A stretch of DNA of 64,000 nt, taken from contig NZ_JBHUMM010000043.1 of assembly GCF_042685085.1 (NCBI RefSeq), positions 744,001 to 808,000 on the forward strand. The letters are read 5' to 3'. Under the pieces are notes generated by a model, which was not told where the DNA came from, ran no database searches, and saw nothing but the letters and a program-made list of their open reading frames with translations. The first letter of the stretch is position 1. The number at the start of each line of letters is the position of its first letter. This document shows positions 43,457 to 54,099 of the stretch, piece after piece. The translations under genes and the position numbers were made by a program. Origin of the DNA: Marinicrinis sediminis. Its GTDB lineage: Bacteria; Bacillota; Bacilli; Paenibacillales; KCTC-33676.

Positions 43457-45784
43457 ATGCCAGGCAAAACCCTTATTATTGCAGAAAAACCCGATATGGG
43501 ACGTAACATTGCGGCAGCGATTGAACCGAGAGCACGCAATATGCGCACCCATATCATCGGACAGCATTATATCATCACATGGGCGATCGGACATCTGGTG
43601 ACCCTGGCCGAACCGGACAAGTATGAGGATCGTTACAAAAAGTGGCGCTTTCAGGATTTGCCGATCATTCCGGATTCCTTTCAATTAATCCCGAATCCCA
43701 AAACAAAGGATCAATTGAAAGTGATCAAGGAATTGGCCAAAGAATGCGGTGAGATTGTAAATGCGTGTGATGCCGGGAGAGAAGGCCAATACATCTTCTC
43801 TCTCATTCAGCGTTACTTGCGGCTGTCTCACCCGGTAAAGAGATTATGGATATCGGATCTGACACCCGAAACCATCCAGCAAGGATTCGCCCAGCTCCGA
43901 GATGGATCAGACTTTGACAATTTAACCAAGGCAGCCCGTGCCCGAAGTGAGGCAGACTGGCTGATTGGCATGAACGGCTCGCGTGCCTTTACGACCAAGC
44001 ATCAGGTGCTGCTGTCCGTTGGACGTGTACAGACTCCTGTTCTTGCACTGATCTATGATCGGCAGAAAGAAATTGAGCAGTTTTCTTCCAAAACATTCTT
44101 TCATGTGCAGGCAACCTTTCGCCAGCAAGACACCGTTTATCGGGGGTTATGGCAAGGAGACCCGCTCTCTGATCGTAAGCAGGCGGAACAAATTGCCGCC
44201 AAGACGGCCAACAAGCCCGCTCGCATCCAGCAATATGACAAACAGGACAAACGGGAATATCCGTTCAAGCTGTATGACCTGACTTTATTGCAAAGAGAAG
44301 CCAATGCCAAATATGGACTCTCCGCGAAGAAAACACTGGATCTGGCCCAATCGCTCTATGAAAAACACAAAGTCATCTCCTATCCGCGTACGAGTTCCAA
44401 TTATGTCACGGAGCAGAATATCCCGGAGATGCACAAAGCCCTGTCTGCGTTAAAAGCCACCGATTACAGGCCGTTGGTGGAGCAGGCCAAAGCTGGAATC
44501 GTGCATGTCGGCAACAAGCGTATATGCAATGCCGCCAAGGTAGATGATCATCATGCGATCCTCCCTACTGCCAAAAAAGCTGGTGCATTAAGTACGGATG
44601 AACAGAAAATCTATGATCTGGTCGTTCGGCGCTTTCTCTCTCAATTCTACCCCCCTGCCCAATATCTGATGCATACGGTCTGGACAGAAGTAGAAAAGGA
44701 AATGTTTAAAACAACGGTCAAAGAGCAACAGGAGCTTGGCTGGAAAGTGGTCTACGAGAACGAGACCCGTCGCAAAGCTCAAAGTAAAAAGCAATCATCT
44801 TCAACAGACAACGACACCTCAGAGGATACAGAGGAAGAAGAAACGGCGACTCCCTTTCAGCTAAACGAGTCAGCACCGGTGCATAGTGAACAGACAGAAG
44901 TCAAGGAAAAGCAGACACAACCGCCAAAGCCATATACAGAGGGCACCTTGCTGAAAGCGATGGAAAGTGCCGGGAAACAGATCGAGGATGAAGAACTCCG
45001 TGATGTGATGAAGGAAGCGGGTTTGGGAACGCCTGCAACCCGTGCAGCGACGATTGAAAGACTGAAAGCGGTCGGTTATGTGCAAATGAAGGGCAAACGG
45101 ATCGACATTACCCAGAAAGGGAGCATGACCGTCGAAGTGATTCGCGGAGCAGGGATTCACCTGCTCACTTCTCCTGAAATGACCGGACACTGGGAGCGCA
45201 GATTGAATGAAATCGCCAGAGGAAAAGCGCAAGACAGTCAGTTCATGGACAAGGTAAAGGAATTCACGACCCATATCATTCAGAAGGTCGGGGCGCAGTC
45301 GAAAGTCGAAGCCACTGCCTTTGGGGAGGAAGCGGGTTCACGAGGAAAGGGCAAGGGTAAACGCACCCGATCACGGACAACATCCAGTCCATCCGCCCGC
45401 AAATCTGGACAGACCGCTGCAACTAATCAGTCAACAGATCAGACAAGTCGCAAACAAACATCGGGAGGTCCCTCCTCTCCTTCTTCATCGAAGTCTGGTG
45501 ATCACCTAAGTCCGCTTGCTCCATGTCCCCGTCCCTCCTGTGGCGGTACGATCATCCAGGGCAAGAAAGGCTTCGGCTGCACCCACTATAAACGTGGATG
45601 CCGCTTTGTAATCTGGAAGAAAAGCTTCAATAAAACTCTGACTACCGCCATGATCAGCCGACTGATCGAGAAAGGCAGTACGAACAAGCTGAAGTTCAAA
45701 CATGAAGATGGTACGGAGTTTCAGGGAAAACTGATTCTCGTCGATGTGCATACAGGCGGGCTGAAAATCGATGCAGTGGATTGA
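43457..45784 (+). CDS. topB: DNA topoisomerase III
   Basis: 775 residues, a type IA topoisomerase that decatenates DNA. The Toprim domain starts KTLIIAEKPDMGRNIAAAI and holds NACDAGREGQYIF. The catalytic tyrosine is in VISYPRTSSNYVT. An acidic, low-complexity insertion of about 60 residues (roughly 435-490) and a Ser/Thr/Arg/Lys-rich linker near 625-690 make it longer than the 727-residue Bacillus protein. The C-terminus has a CPRPSCGGTIIQGKKGFGC domain, a probable zinc-ribbon or DNA-binding tail. Confidence 0.96.
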   Translation: MPGKTLIIAEKPDMGRNIAAAIEPRARNMRTHIIGQHYIITWAIGHLVTLAEPDKYEDRYKKWRFQDLPIIPDSFQLIPNPKTKDQLKVIKELAKECGEIVNACDAGREGQYIFSLIQRYLRLSHPVKRLWISDLTPETIQQGFAQLRDGSDFDNLTKAARARSEADWLIGMNGSRAFTTKHQVLLSVGRVQTPVLALIYDRQKEIEQFSSKTFFHVQATFRQQDTVYRGLWQGDPLSDRKQAEQIAAKTANKPARIQQYDKQDKREYPFKLYDLTLLQREANAKYGLSAKKTLDLAQSLYEKHKVISYPRTSSNYVTEQNIPEMHKALSALKATDYRPLVEQAKAGIVHVGNKRICNAAKVDDHHAILPTAKKAGALSTDEQKIYDLVVRRFLSQFYPPAQYLMHTVWTEVEKEMFKTTVKEQQELGWKVVYENETRRKAQSKKQSSSTDNDTSEDTEEEETATPFQLNESAPVHSEQTEVKEKQTQPPKPYTEGTLLKAMESAGKQIEDEELRDVMKEAGLGTPATRAATIERLKAVGYVQMKGKRIDITQKGSMTVEVIRGAGIHLLTSPEMTGHWERRLNEIARGKAQDSQFMDKVKEFTTHIIQKVGAQSKVEATAFGEEAGSRGKGKGKRTRSRTTSSPSARKSGQTAATNQSTDQTSRKQTSGGPSSPSSSKSGDHLSPLAPCPRPSCGGTIIQGKKGFGCTHYKRGCRFVIWKKSFNKTLTTAMISRLIEKGSTNKLKFKHEDGTEFQGKLILVDVHTGGLKIDAVD

Positions 45785-45808
45785 TTCTCATCTCACCCAT
45801 GCTATGAT
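45781..45808 (+). promoter_or_regulatory. Possible promoter of the RNA methyltransferase gene
   Basis: TTGATT overlaps the topB stop and TATGAT follows with a 16-base spacer, about 35 bases before the methyltransferase start. Confidence 0.45.
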
Positions 45809-45842
45809 AATATAAGCTTCAAAGTGAAATGGAAAAGGATGA

Positions 45843-47000
45843 ATGCGTCTTATGGAAAATCTGCAACTGATAGCGACCTGCCCGATGGGTCTGGAGTCTA
45901 TCGTCTCTTATGAACTAAAACAGTTGGGATATGAGGATCAGATGACAGAAAACGGGAGAGTGACGTTCCGTGCCTCACTCTCGGACATTCCCCGGACCAA
46001 CCTCTGGCTGCGAACCGCAGATCGAGTACTGGTCAAAATGGGAGAATTTCAGGCAACGACCTTCGAAGCATTATTTGAACAAACCAAAGCCCTCCCCTGG
46101 CCCACTTGGGTTCCGGCACATGCAGAATTCCCGGTACAGGGTCGTTCACAAAAGTCTCAACTGTCCAGTGTTCCTGCCTGTCAAAGTATCGTGAAAAAAG
46201 CGATCGTGGAAAAAATGAAGGAAGCTTATCGGACAGACTGGTTTGAAGAAACGGGTCCGCTGTATGCCATTGAGGTATCCTTGCACAAAGATGTGGCGAC
46301 CTTAACACTGGACACAACAGGTCCCAGCCTGCACAAAAGAGGCTACCGAAAACTGGTTACAGAAGCTCCTATCAAGGAAACGATGGCAGCAGCACTGGTC
46401 TATATCAGTCGCTGGAAGCCGGAATGGCCTTTGTATGATCCATTTTGCGGATCGGGCACGATTGCGATTGAAGCCGCGATGATCGGGTGGAATGTCGCAC
46501 CGGGACTGCGAAGATCGTTCCCTTCCGAGCACTGGCCGATCATTCCGGAGGAAGATTGGGATACAGCCAGAAATGAAGCATATGATGCGGTAAATGATGA
46601 TATTCCCTTGCAAATTGGCGGGTCAGACATCGATGCTTCCGCTATCGACATTGCCATACAATCTGCCAAATCTGCTGGATTCAGCAAGGAAATCAGCTTC
46701 AAGGCACTCCCCGTTCACCAAGCTTCTCCGCATGGACATGGCGGGATTATCATCACGAATCCACCGTATGGGGAACGAATCAGTGAGCAACGGGAGGTTG
46801 AATCTCTGATTCAGGAATTGGGCAAGCTTCATCGCCGAATGCAAGACTGGTCTACTTTTGCCATTAGCCCTACCAAGACATTCGAACGCCATTTCGGTCA
46901 AGAAGCTAACAAGCGTCGCAAGCTCTACAATGGACGCATCGAGTGCCAGTATTATCAATACTTCAATTTCCCGAAGAAAAAGAAATCGGATCATTCGTGA
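45843..47000 (+). CDS. THUMP-domain class I rRNA methyltransferase (RlmL/YpsC-like)
   Basis: 385 residues, start ATG after AAAAGGATGA. The N-terminal 165 residues carry a ferredoxin-like and THUMP RNA-binding part (LIATCPMGLESIVSYELKQLGY). The methyltransferase part has PFCGSGTIAIEAAMIGWN for S-adenosylmethionine and IIITNPPYGERI as the catalytic NPPY motif for N2-methylguanosine. It is expected to modify 23S rRNA. It has its own probable promoter. Confidence 0.93.
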   Translation: MRLMENLQLIATCPMGLESIVSYELKQLGYEDQMTENGRVTFRASLSDIPRTNLWLRTADRVLVKMGEFQATTFEALFEQTKALPWPTWVPAHAEFPVQGRSQKSQLSSVPACQSIVKKAIVEKMKEAYRTDWFEETGPLYAIEVSLHKDVATLTLDTTGPSLHKRGYRKLVTEAPIKETMAAALVYISRWKPEWPLYDPFCGSGTIAIEAAMIGWNVAPGLRRSFPSEHWPIIPEEDWDTARNEAYDAVNDDIPLQIGGSDIDASAIDIAIQSAKSAGFSKEISFKALPVHQASPHGHGGIIITNPPYGERISEQREVESLIQELGKLHRRMQDWSTFAISPTKTFERHFGQEANKRRKLYNGRIECQYYQYFNFPKKKKSDHS

Positions 47001-47212
47001 TCTATATCGATCTGTTACACCGGACAGGGGCAAGCTTCATCGCCTCTGTCCTTTTTTACGGAATAATCTGCCTGTTCACAGGCAATCGTAAGCATAATGA
47101 TCCACCATGAAATTCACTAAGCATGCGAAAAAACGACGCGCCAAAAACGATGTGTGAAAAATGAAGAGCGGATAAACGGCATGAGAGAATACAGAAAAAG
47201 CAGGTGAACGGG

Positions 47213-48739
47213 ATGCGTCATCCTTTTATCCATCACAGACCACCACATCCGTCTGCTTCCCGAAGCGAATCCTATCCCCCGCTTGTCAGCAGCCTGGAAG
47301 ACAATCTGGCTGTTATTCGAACGCTCTACGCACCTGAGAAAAACAGCGATTTTGTGGTTCGGTCCTTACAGATTCGCGCGACGGGACAGCAAGCTGTTCT
47401 CTGTTTCTTTGATACCATTGTGGATGCACAAACGCTGCAATCAGAAGTGATCCAGCCTTTGCTGCAATCTCACGGATTTACGCAACCACAGCCGGTTCAA
47501 AACCTCATCACCGCACAGAATCTGACCCTCGCCCAAGAGATGAAAACCATTATTGAAGGAATCAATTTGGGGCAAGCTGCCCTGTTTATCGATGGCTCTC
47601 TCGAAGTGATTCTCATTCATGCCACCAAGTATGACAGCAGAAGCATAGACAAGGTTCAGAATGAAATGTCGCTAAAAGGACCGAAGGAAGCGTTCTCTGA
47701 AAATCTGGCCAGCAATATCTCGCTTGTACGCAAGAAAATCCATCATGAACAGTTGTATGCCGAGCGTATGTCTATTTCCACCCGTTCACATAATGAAGTG
47801 ATACTGATGTACAATCAATCATTGGTCAATGAACACATTCTGGAGCGCGTCAAAGATCGTCTTCGCAGTCTGGATGTGGACGCCATTCAGAATCTGGGTT
47901 TGCTGGAGCAATATATCGAAGATGGCACTAGCTCGGTCTTCCCCACCCTTCTATATTCTGAGCGCCCGGATCGCGCAGCGTCCTTTTTGGAGGATGGACA
48001 CATTATTCTGCTGATGAACAACAGTCCGGACTGCCTGATCCTGCCGGCTACTTTCTGGTCCTTCTTTCATACCTCGGAGGATCATTATCTGAAATATTTA
48101 TATGGAAATTTCACGCGGATTTTGCGTATGATGTCTATATTTTTGACGCTGTTTACCTCCGCCATTTATATTTCGATTACCAACTACCATAGTGAAATGA
48201 TACCTGCAGACCTGTTGCTGGCGATTGTGAGTACGAGAGAAAAGGTGCCATTGCCGATATTTTTTGAAGTATTATTAATGGAGTTTGCCTTTGAGCTGAT
48301 TCGTGAAGCGGGGCTGCGTGTTCCAGCACCGATCGGAACCACCATCGGCATTGTTGGTGCATTGATTCTGGGTCAGTCCGCTGTGGATGCCAACATTATT
48401 AGTCCCATTGTGATTATCATCGTAGCTGTCTCGGGGCTTTCTTCGTTTGCGATCAACGATATCAGTCTGAATTTCACATTACGTATTCTTCGTTTTCTAT
48501 TCATTATCTCTGCCGGATTTTTCGGAATGTTTGGCATGACGCTCTTGTTTATGATGGGGTTATTTTATATGGTTACAATCAAATCATTCGGGGTTCCTTA
48601 TCTGGCACCCATGTCCCCACACTATTCTTCCTCGAAGGATACGATTTTTCGCAAAAAATTGATGCAGGAGAAATTGCGACCGGGATATCTGAAGACAAAA
48701 GATCAGCAAAAGAAAGCAAAATCGAAGCGGCCGAGTTAA
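47213..48739 (+). CDS. Spore germination receptor subunit A (GerA/GerKA family)
   Basis: 508 residues from the ATG at 47213 (AGGTG six bases upstream); a GTG at 47204 is an alternative. It has the large soluble N-terminal domain with SLEVILIHATKYDSRSID-like strands, then several membrane spans from about residue 300 and the conserved LREAGLRVPAPIGTTIGIVGALILGQSAV-type region (VPAPIGTTIGIVGALI is seen). The C-terminus is basic. GerA proteins sit in the inner spore membrane and sense germinants. It is the first gene of the A-B-C operon. Confidence 0.95.
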   Translation: MRHPFIHHRPPHPSASRSESYPPLVSSLEDNLAVIRTLYAPEKNSDFVVRSLQIRATGQQAVLCFFDTIVDAQTLQSEVIQPLLQSHGFTQPQPVQNLITAQNLTLAQEMKTIIEGINLGQAALFIDGSLEVILIHATKYDSRSIDKVQNEMSLKGPKEAFSENLASNISLVRKKIHHEQLYAERMSISTRSHNEVILMYNQSLVNEHILERVKDRLRSLDVDAIQNLGLLEQYIEDGTSSVFPTLLYSERPDRAASFLEDGHIILLMNNSPDCLILPATFWSFFHTSEDHYLKYLYGNFTRILRMMSIFLTLFTSAIYISITNYHSEMIPADLLLAIVSTREKVPLPIFFEVLLMEFAFELIREAGLRVPAPIGTTIGIVGALILGQSAVDANIISPIVIIIVAVSGLSSFAINDISLNFTLRILRFLFIISAGFFGMFGMTLLFMMGLFYMVTIKSFGVPYLAPMSPHYSSSKDTIFRKKLMQEKLRPGYLKTKDQQKKAKSKRPS

Positions 48740-48762
48740 TCTGAAATGAGCAGGAAAGAGGG

Positions 48763-49881
48763 ATGACGATGACACAGGTGTCAGACGAGAGCCTTTTCAA
48801 CAAAGACCGGATCGGATATCGTGAATTTGCTGCGATGATCTTGTTTGCCATCGGCATGAAAGCTACGGATACCACTCCCTCTCTCATGTACTCGGGTGCA
48901 GAGAATGCCAGCTGGATGGTCCCCCTGCTCTCATTTGCAGTGTTAGGCATTCCTGTTTTTCTGATGATGAAGGTGTATCATCGATTTCCAAATCAGCACA
49001 TGTTCGAGATTGCCACCCATCTACTGGGAAAGCCAATAAGCACACTTTTGTTTTTTTGCTTTCTCGTCATTACATTTGTAGCGATTGTCACGGATACACG
49101 CAGCTATGTAGATGTGATTGGCACTATGTATTTTGAAAAGTCGCCCATGCTCGTGATCTATATCTTGCTGATGCTAGCTCTTGTCTACGGTGCAAAAAAA
49201 GGACTGGAAGCCATCGCCACCGTTGCCTGGCTCACCCTCTTCTATATCATCATTACATTCGTAGGCGCCCTCTTGCTCATGATTCCCTATCTGCAGATGG
49301 GACGAATCTTTCCCCTGTTTGGTCCCGGATATGTCACCATTTTAAAAGAATCCATGTATCATATTTCGATCTACGGGGATATTCTCGTCCTGATGTTTCT
49401 GCTGCCGTTGTTGAAGAATAAGCGGGAATTCTCACGCGGCCTGTATGTGGGTTTTATTACGAGTGGGATTCAAATTGTCGTGTTTACACTGTTTTTCATT
49501 TTACTCTATGATTACCCATCGATTGAAAAAATCTCTTATCCTTTTCACGAATCTATCCGATTCATTCAGATTGGTTCCTTTTTCACCAATATTGAAACGC
49601 TATTCCTTCCATTTTGGCTGATTGGCACGATCGTTCGATTCACGATTTACTTATATATGCTAGGTATTTTGTTCGGGAAGGTGTTTCAGATTCAGGAGCA
49701 TGAGCACTTGTTTTTCCCCTTGGGCATATTAATCATTTGGATCGGGATGATACCTGAGAATTCTGGCGTAAACGTCTATCTGGTCCGTGAACAACTGCTA
49801 AGGTATGCTTCCCCGTTCTTTCTGCTAGTCCCGATGTTGATCTGGATAACGGCTGCATGGAAAGGAAGATCAGCATCATGA
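48763..49881 (+). CDS. Spore germination receptor subunit B (GerB/GerKB family, APC fold)
   Basis: 372 residues with ten hydrophobic spans of the amino acid-permease fold. YREFAAMILFAIGMKATDTTP is the usual N-terminal motif of this family. A second ATG at 48769 is possible. Subunit B forms the germinant-binding pocket. It lies 23 bases after subunit A and overlaps subunit C by 4 or more bases, the standard operon order. Confidence 0.95.
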   Translation: MTMTQVSDESLFNKDRIGYREFAAMILFAIGMKATDTTPSLMYSGAENASWMVPLLSFAVLGIPVFLMMKVYHRFPNQHMFEIATHLLGKPISTLLFFCFLVITFVAIVTDTRSYVDVIGTMYFEKSPMLVIYILLMLALVYGAKKGLEAIATVAWLTLFYIIITFVGALLLMIPYLQMGRIFPLFGPGYVTILKESMYHISIYGDILVLMFLLPLLKNKREFSRGLYVGFITSGIQIVVFTLFFILLYDYPSIEKISYPFHESIRFIQIGSFFTNIETLFLPFWLIGTIVRFTIYLYMLGILFGKVFQIQEHEHLFFPLGILIIWIGMIPENSGVNVYLVREQLLRYASPFFLLVPMLIWITAAWKGRSAS

Positions 49882-51113
49882 AGGTATGCCATCTCACTCT
49901 GTGTGTCCTCCTCATGTGGACCTTGACCGGCTGCTGGGATCAAATTGAACTGGAAGAACAAGCGTATGTAGTTGGAATTGGACTGGACAAGTCCGAGAAA
50001 CAGGGTACGGTCAAAGTCACCTTGCAAATTGCCAACCCAGAAGTGGGTTCAGCGGCAAAAGGCAGTCAAACCACTGAAGCCCCCCAGGAAATCGTCACCT
50101 TTACGTCCACCGATTTCATTTCTGCCCGGCATACAGCCAATGCCTTTGTTACCCGTTCGATAACGTTTCAGCTTGTTTCGGTGATCGTGGTGTCAGAGGA
50201 GCTAGCGAGAGAAGAGGATTTCTATCAATTTTTATTTGCCACAGCCAAAGACAAGAGCATCCGCAGGGATGTCAATCTGATCGTGACCTCAGAAAAAGCC
50301 GAGGACTTCATTCGTTCGGTGCAGTCTACGCTGGAGACCCGCCCCCACAAGTTCTATCAATTTATGATGGACCGCGGGATTGTGACAGGACTCATTCCCA
50401 AAGCCACGATCCACCGCTTTTTATTCACAACGGAAGGCGATGCAGACTTGTTTTTATCTATGCATGCCACGACGAAGACCGCAGATGGAAAGCAAGGCTA
50501 TGAAGATGAATATCTGGCCGGGCAGATCGAACAAAAAGGCGGGAGTCCCTCCCAGTTTATCGGGTCGGGGGTATTTAAGGAAGGAAAGCTAATTGGATAC
50601 TTAAATGGCGAGGAAACCAGGTTGTCGCTTCTGCTTGATCCTACGGTAAAAATAAAAGAGATCATCGCGACCTTTAAAGATCCGTTAAGTGAACAATACC
50701 GGATCACGGTTCGGATTATTTTAAGTGAGAAGCCGACGCTCGATATGCAATTGAAAAAAGAACCGGCACAGATCCATGCAGAGATTCCGATCGGGATTGA
50801 GATTTTGAACATTCCGAGCATGGTCGATTATGCGTGCAATATGAAAAACCAAACGCTTCTGAAAGCTTCCATTGAGGATGAATTGAATCAAAAATTTGCC
50901 GCATTGATTCGAAAAACTCAAACCACGCTGAAAGGTGAGCCTTTCCACTGGTCTCTGCATGCTCGGAAAGCTTATTTAACACAGGCCGCTTATCAAAAGG
51001 CCGACTGGTTTAAGATGTATCCGAACATGCAGATTGATATTCAAACAAAGGTTTCCATCAATCGTTTCGGTAAACAGATCAAATTGCCTTCCCAAGACCA
51101 TATAAAGGATTGA
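49878..51113 (+). CDS. Spore germination receptor subunit C (GerC/GerKC lipoprotein)
   Basis: 411 residues from the ATG at 49878 (AAAGGAAG upstream), overlapping subunit B by four bases. The signal peptide ends in the lipobox LTGC and is followed by WDQIELEEQAYVVGIGLDK, the conserved start of mature GerC proteins. The rest is the three-domain soluble part. It is anchored to the outer face of the inner spore membrane and is needed for receptor function. Confidence 0.95.
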   Translation: MKVCHLTLCVLLMWTLTGCWDQIELEEQAYVVGIGLDKSEKQGTVKVTLQIANPEVGSAAKGSQTTEAPQEIVTFTSTDFISARHTANAFVTRSITFQLVSVIVVSEELAREEDFYQFLFATAKDKSIRRDVNLIVTSEKAEDFIRSVQSTLETRPHKFYQFMMDRGIVTGLIPKATIHRFLFTTEGDADLFLSMHATTKTADGKQGYEDEYLAGQIEQKGGSPSQFIGSGVFKEGKLIGYLNGEETRLSLLLDPTVKIKEIIATFKDPLSEQYRITVRIILSEKPTLDMQLKKEPAQIHAEIPIGIEILNIPSMVDYACNMKNQTLLKASIEDELNQKFAALIRKTQTTLKGEPFHWSLHARKAYLTQAAYQKADWFKMYPNMQIDIQTKVSINRFGKQIKLPSQDHIKD

Positions 51114-51118
51114 AGACG

Positions 51119-51283
51119 ATGATGAAATTCGTGTTGTGGCTCATTGCGTTGGCCGGTTTTGTTTATTCCATCGGGTATGCAGTCGTTCTGTGGAAACAAC
51201 ATCGTTCACGGACTGGTGCCGTCGCGGTCACCCTTCTCGCGATCAGTCTGGTTGTTCTACCTTTCTTTATCCGGGTTAGGTAA
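51119..51283 (+). CDS. Small two-span membrane protein of the germination operon
   Basis: 54 residues, starting five bases after subunit C. It has two hydrophobic segments, FVLWLIALAGFVYSIGYAVV and VTLLAISLVVLPFFI, joined by a basic loop (KQHRSRTG). Small D-type proteins of this size are often encoded after GerA operons and modulate receptor response. A second ATG at 51122 is equally possible. Confidence 0.7.
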   Translation: MMKFVLWLIALAGFVYSIGYAVVLWKQHRSRTGAVAVTLLAISLVVLPFFIRVR

Positions 51284-51362
51284 GGTCTTTCTCCAATTTC
51301 TTTTTAGGGCGATGGAGACAGTTTGATGATCTTTCTTGCTCCAAATGGCTGAGGGCTATGAT

Positions 51363-51427
51363 GGTCGAACCCGGCGTGGCTTCTCATCCGCTCCACCCAA
51401 CAAAAAAAAGAGCCAAACGGCTCTTTT
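51363..51427. repeat. Repeat unit copy A, cut by the mobile element
   Basis: The segment beginning GGTCGAACCCGGCGTGGC and ending in the hairpin GAGCCAAACGGCTC recurs at 55205-55271 and 55490-55556 with few changes. The part of the unit that should follow resumes only after 55073, so the IS1595-like element splits the array here. Confidence 0.9.
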
Positions 51428-51429
51428 TT
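51407..51429 (+). terminator. Terminator after the germination operon
   Basis: AAAGAGCC and GGCTCTTT form an 8-bp stem with a four-base loop and a T run; it is part of repeat copy A. Confidence 0.85.
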
Positions 51430-51524
51430 CTAAAAGCTATGTTAAATTTTGTTGATGATATTTGATATATGCGAACTAACGTTCTATAGTGATGGTATTA
51501 TCACTATTCGGAGATTGTTTACCC

Positions 51525-52570
51525 ATGGATTAGAAGGAACTAAAGAGGCTTGCTGATACATTGGACGATAAAGGTAAGCGAGAGCTTATCTACTTTTTGC
51601 AGTCCAGAACCAAAGGTGTGGCGGTTCCAGTTCGAGCGATTGATGAAATTCAAAAGCAGAAGCATAAAGATGGATTCGTTTGCCCGCATTGCAAAAACCT
51701 ATCTGTTGTGCGTTTTGGGAAGTACGCTGTAAAAACACGTACTGGAGAGGTTAAACGTCAACGTTACCGTTGTAAGTCCTGTCGCCAAACGTTCAATGAC
51801 CTTACAAATACCCCTCTGCATCGAACGAGGAGACCTCATATTTGGGTTCGTTTTATTGAATGTATGATTGAGGGTTATTCTCTGAGAAAATGTGCAGAGC
51901 AGTTAAATGGTGAAGTCACACACGTCACCTTGTTTTACTGGCGACATAAGAATTCTGCCGGTCTAAAGCAGATTTCAACTGAAGCGTTCCAGGGAATCGT
52001 TGAAATGGAGGAACGTATTTCTTATACTCTGAAAAGGGCAAACGGAATATTTCTGAACGCAAGCCACGTAAACGCGGCAGAAAAGACAAATATCGTGGTA
52101 TTAGTAATGACCAGGTGTGTGTACTCGTTGACCGTGACCGTCAGAAAATGAGTTACTCTGGCGTACTTGGGCGTGGACGTATTCGGACTACAAAATTGAA
52201 TGAAGCGATTGGTGGCCATATATCGGACTCAAACGTGCTATGCACTGATTCGTGGAGAGCATTCAGTTCCTATGCGAATTCAAAGGGCTTGGCTCATTAC
52301 CGATTCAAGTCCGATGGAAAACAACGGGTAAAAGGCGTTTACCATATCCAAAACGTAAATAGTTACCACAGCCGCTTGAAGAAATGGATGGATCGCTTTA
52401 ATGGTGTTGCAACGAAATATTTGCAACAGTATTTGGCATGGTTCCGTTATATAGATAGCAAGGAATATGAGAATACCTCATCGAATAAGAAAAATATGTT
52501 GGTAAAATCGTGCCAGTTTACTGTAACTGAAACGAATACCAAAATTAGGATCTCTTCTTATTCTTGTTAA
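51525..52570 (+). pseudogene. IS1595-family transposase, inactivated
   Basis: The N-terminus has the zinc ribbon CPHCKNLSVV and RYRCKSCRQTFNDLTNTPL typical of IS1595 transposases, followed by the ISXO2-like nuclease region. Two lesions are visible: ATG GAT TAG at 51525-51533 puts a stop at codon 3, although TTG at 51561 could still start. One base is missing near 52015, after which the frame continues in YFLYSEKGKRN. The first catalytic Asp expected in DET reads Glu (MEE). The C-terminal half (52115-52570) is otherwise recognisable, with YHSRLKKWMDRFNGV. Confidence 0.85.
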
Positions 52571-52743
52571 GCTAACGGGCAGAATTGCGGAGTGAAATGG
52601 GGTTCCGTTATGAGGTGAATTTAGTCTTTTAAGTAACGAGAAGAATCGCATTAATCTGCAAAAGTACACCTCCTATTGAATTCCATTTAATATTGTAATA
52701 TCATATAAATGTATCATCATACCATTTTTGAAAGGGGATTAAC

Positions 52744-54053
52744 ATGATGAAAAAGTTTTTCTTAACGCCTGGACTAATTTTTATTTTAGTATTGTCAACA
52801 GTCTTTCCAGTATCTGCACATGAAAGTCCTGATACCACAGAAGAAAATTATTTAGGAATTTCTGAGGAAAGTATACTTGCTGAAAATTTAAGATTTAGAA
52901 AAGATTTTGGTTTAGATAGTGATAAAACTAAAGTTATTAATACCATAAAAGAAAAACCTAAAAACAATTCATTTAAGCAATTCGGCGCCTATCTTACTGA
53001 TTTAGAATTGGAGGAATTAGATACTAGATTCAAAAAAGAAAAGCAAGCTATTCCTAAGATAAAGGCAAAACTAAAACCTGAATTATCTTGGTTATATGTT
53101 GACCAACCAAATGGAGGAATAATTAACATAGGGATAAAGGATCTATCCAAACTAAATGAGCAAGAAAAGAAAGAGATTTACAATGACTATATTGAAAACA
53201 AAGTGCTATTTAAAAAGGCAAAATTCACCGAGGAGGAATTAAATCAAGCACATCTAGACATCATTAATAATTTATCTGCTGTTGAAGAAGAAGGGATAAA
53301 AATCAATTCAATTTCTGTAGATATACCCAATGAAGCGCTTGATATTGGAATTTATCCTAATACAAAAGGTTCACAGAAAACATTAAACAAGATGTTTTCT
53401 TCAGTTCCATTGAAATTTTTCGAACAACAAATAGATAATATAGATGATTCCTCAAGAACTTCTTATCATCGTCCTTTGCAAGGTGGATTAGCAATAAACA
53501 CTTCAGCAACTTCATTTGTGAAGTGTACAGCAAGTTTCACTGCCTTAATGGGTCTGGTTATTATCTTGTAACTGCAGGACATTGTGGTTCAACTGGTCAA
53601 ACATGGTATCAGGGTTACAATTCAATTGGCTCAATGGTTAATAAGTATCAAAAGAATAAAGCGGATGTAGCACTTATTCAAGTTGGATTTTCGGATTTAA
53701 GTGGCTATTTGTATACAACTGCATATAGTGGTGGATGGATTGATTCGTTCCAAAGTCAGAACGGTGACTATTATGGACAATCTGTTTGTATGTCAGGAGC
53801 AAACCAGGACAATGTCTCCTGTGGATACATTAACAGTGTTAACACATCAGGATATTGGAGTGGTATTTATTTCTATGGATTAAGAAGGGCGACTTACACT
53901 AGTACAGGAGGAGATAGTGGAGGACCGGTATGGATATACCATGAGCTGAATGGGATTAATAAGGGTAGAGACGCAAATGGTTATGCAGTATATACTCATA
54001 TATATGAGGCTAAGGAAGCACTCAACTTTATTCCTTATTTACGTGTAAATTAG
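52744..54053 (+). pseudogene. Secreted S1-type (alpha-lytic-like) serine protease, frameshifted
   Basis: The signal peptide (FFLTPGLIFILVLSTVFPVSA) is followed by a charged pro-region of about 220 residues. The frame ends at 53571, but the mature protease continues in another frame from about 53540: YYLVTAGHCGS (His), KADVALIQVG (Asp) and STGGDSGGPVW (Ser), so the full triad is present. A single indel near 53540-53550 separates the two parts. Streptogrisin-type proteases are secreted with such pro-regions. It is a passenger of the IS1595-like element and more AT-rich than the chromosome. Confidence 0.85.
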
Positions 54054-54099
54054 GTTATTGGACACTTACAATATAAGAAATGATGGGGAAAGGAGATTT

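Noticed and set aside
45785..45842. Riboswitch before the methyltransferase gene
   Set aside because: The gap is only 58 bases and contains little more than a promoter and ribosome site.
47040..47212. Sigma-G promoter of the germination operon
   Set aside because: Expected by function, but I could not find a convincing pair of boxes at correct spacing.
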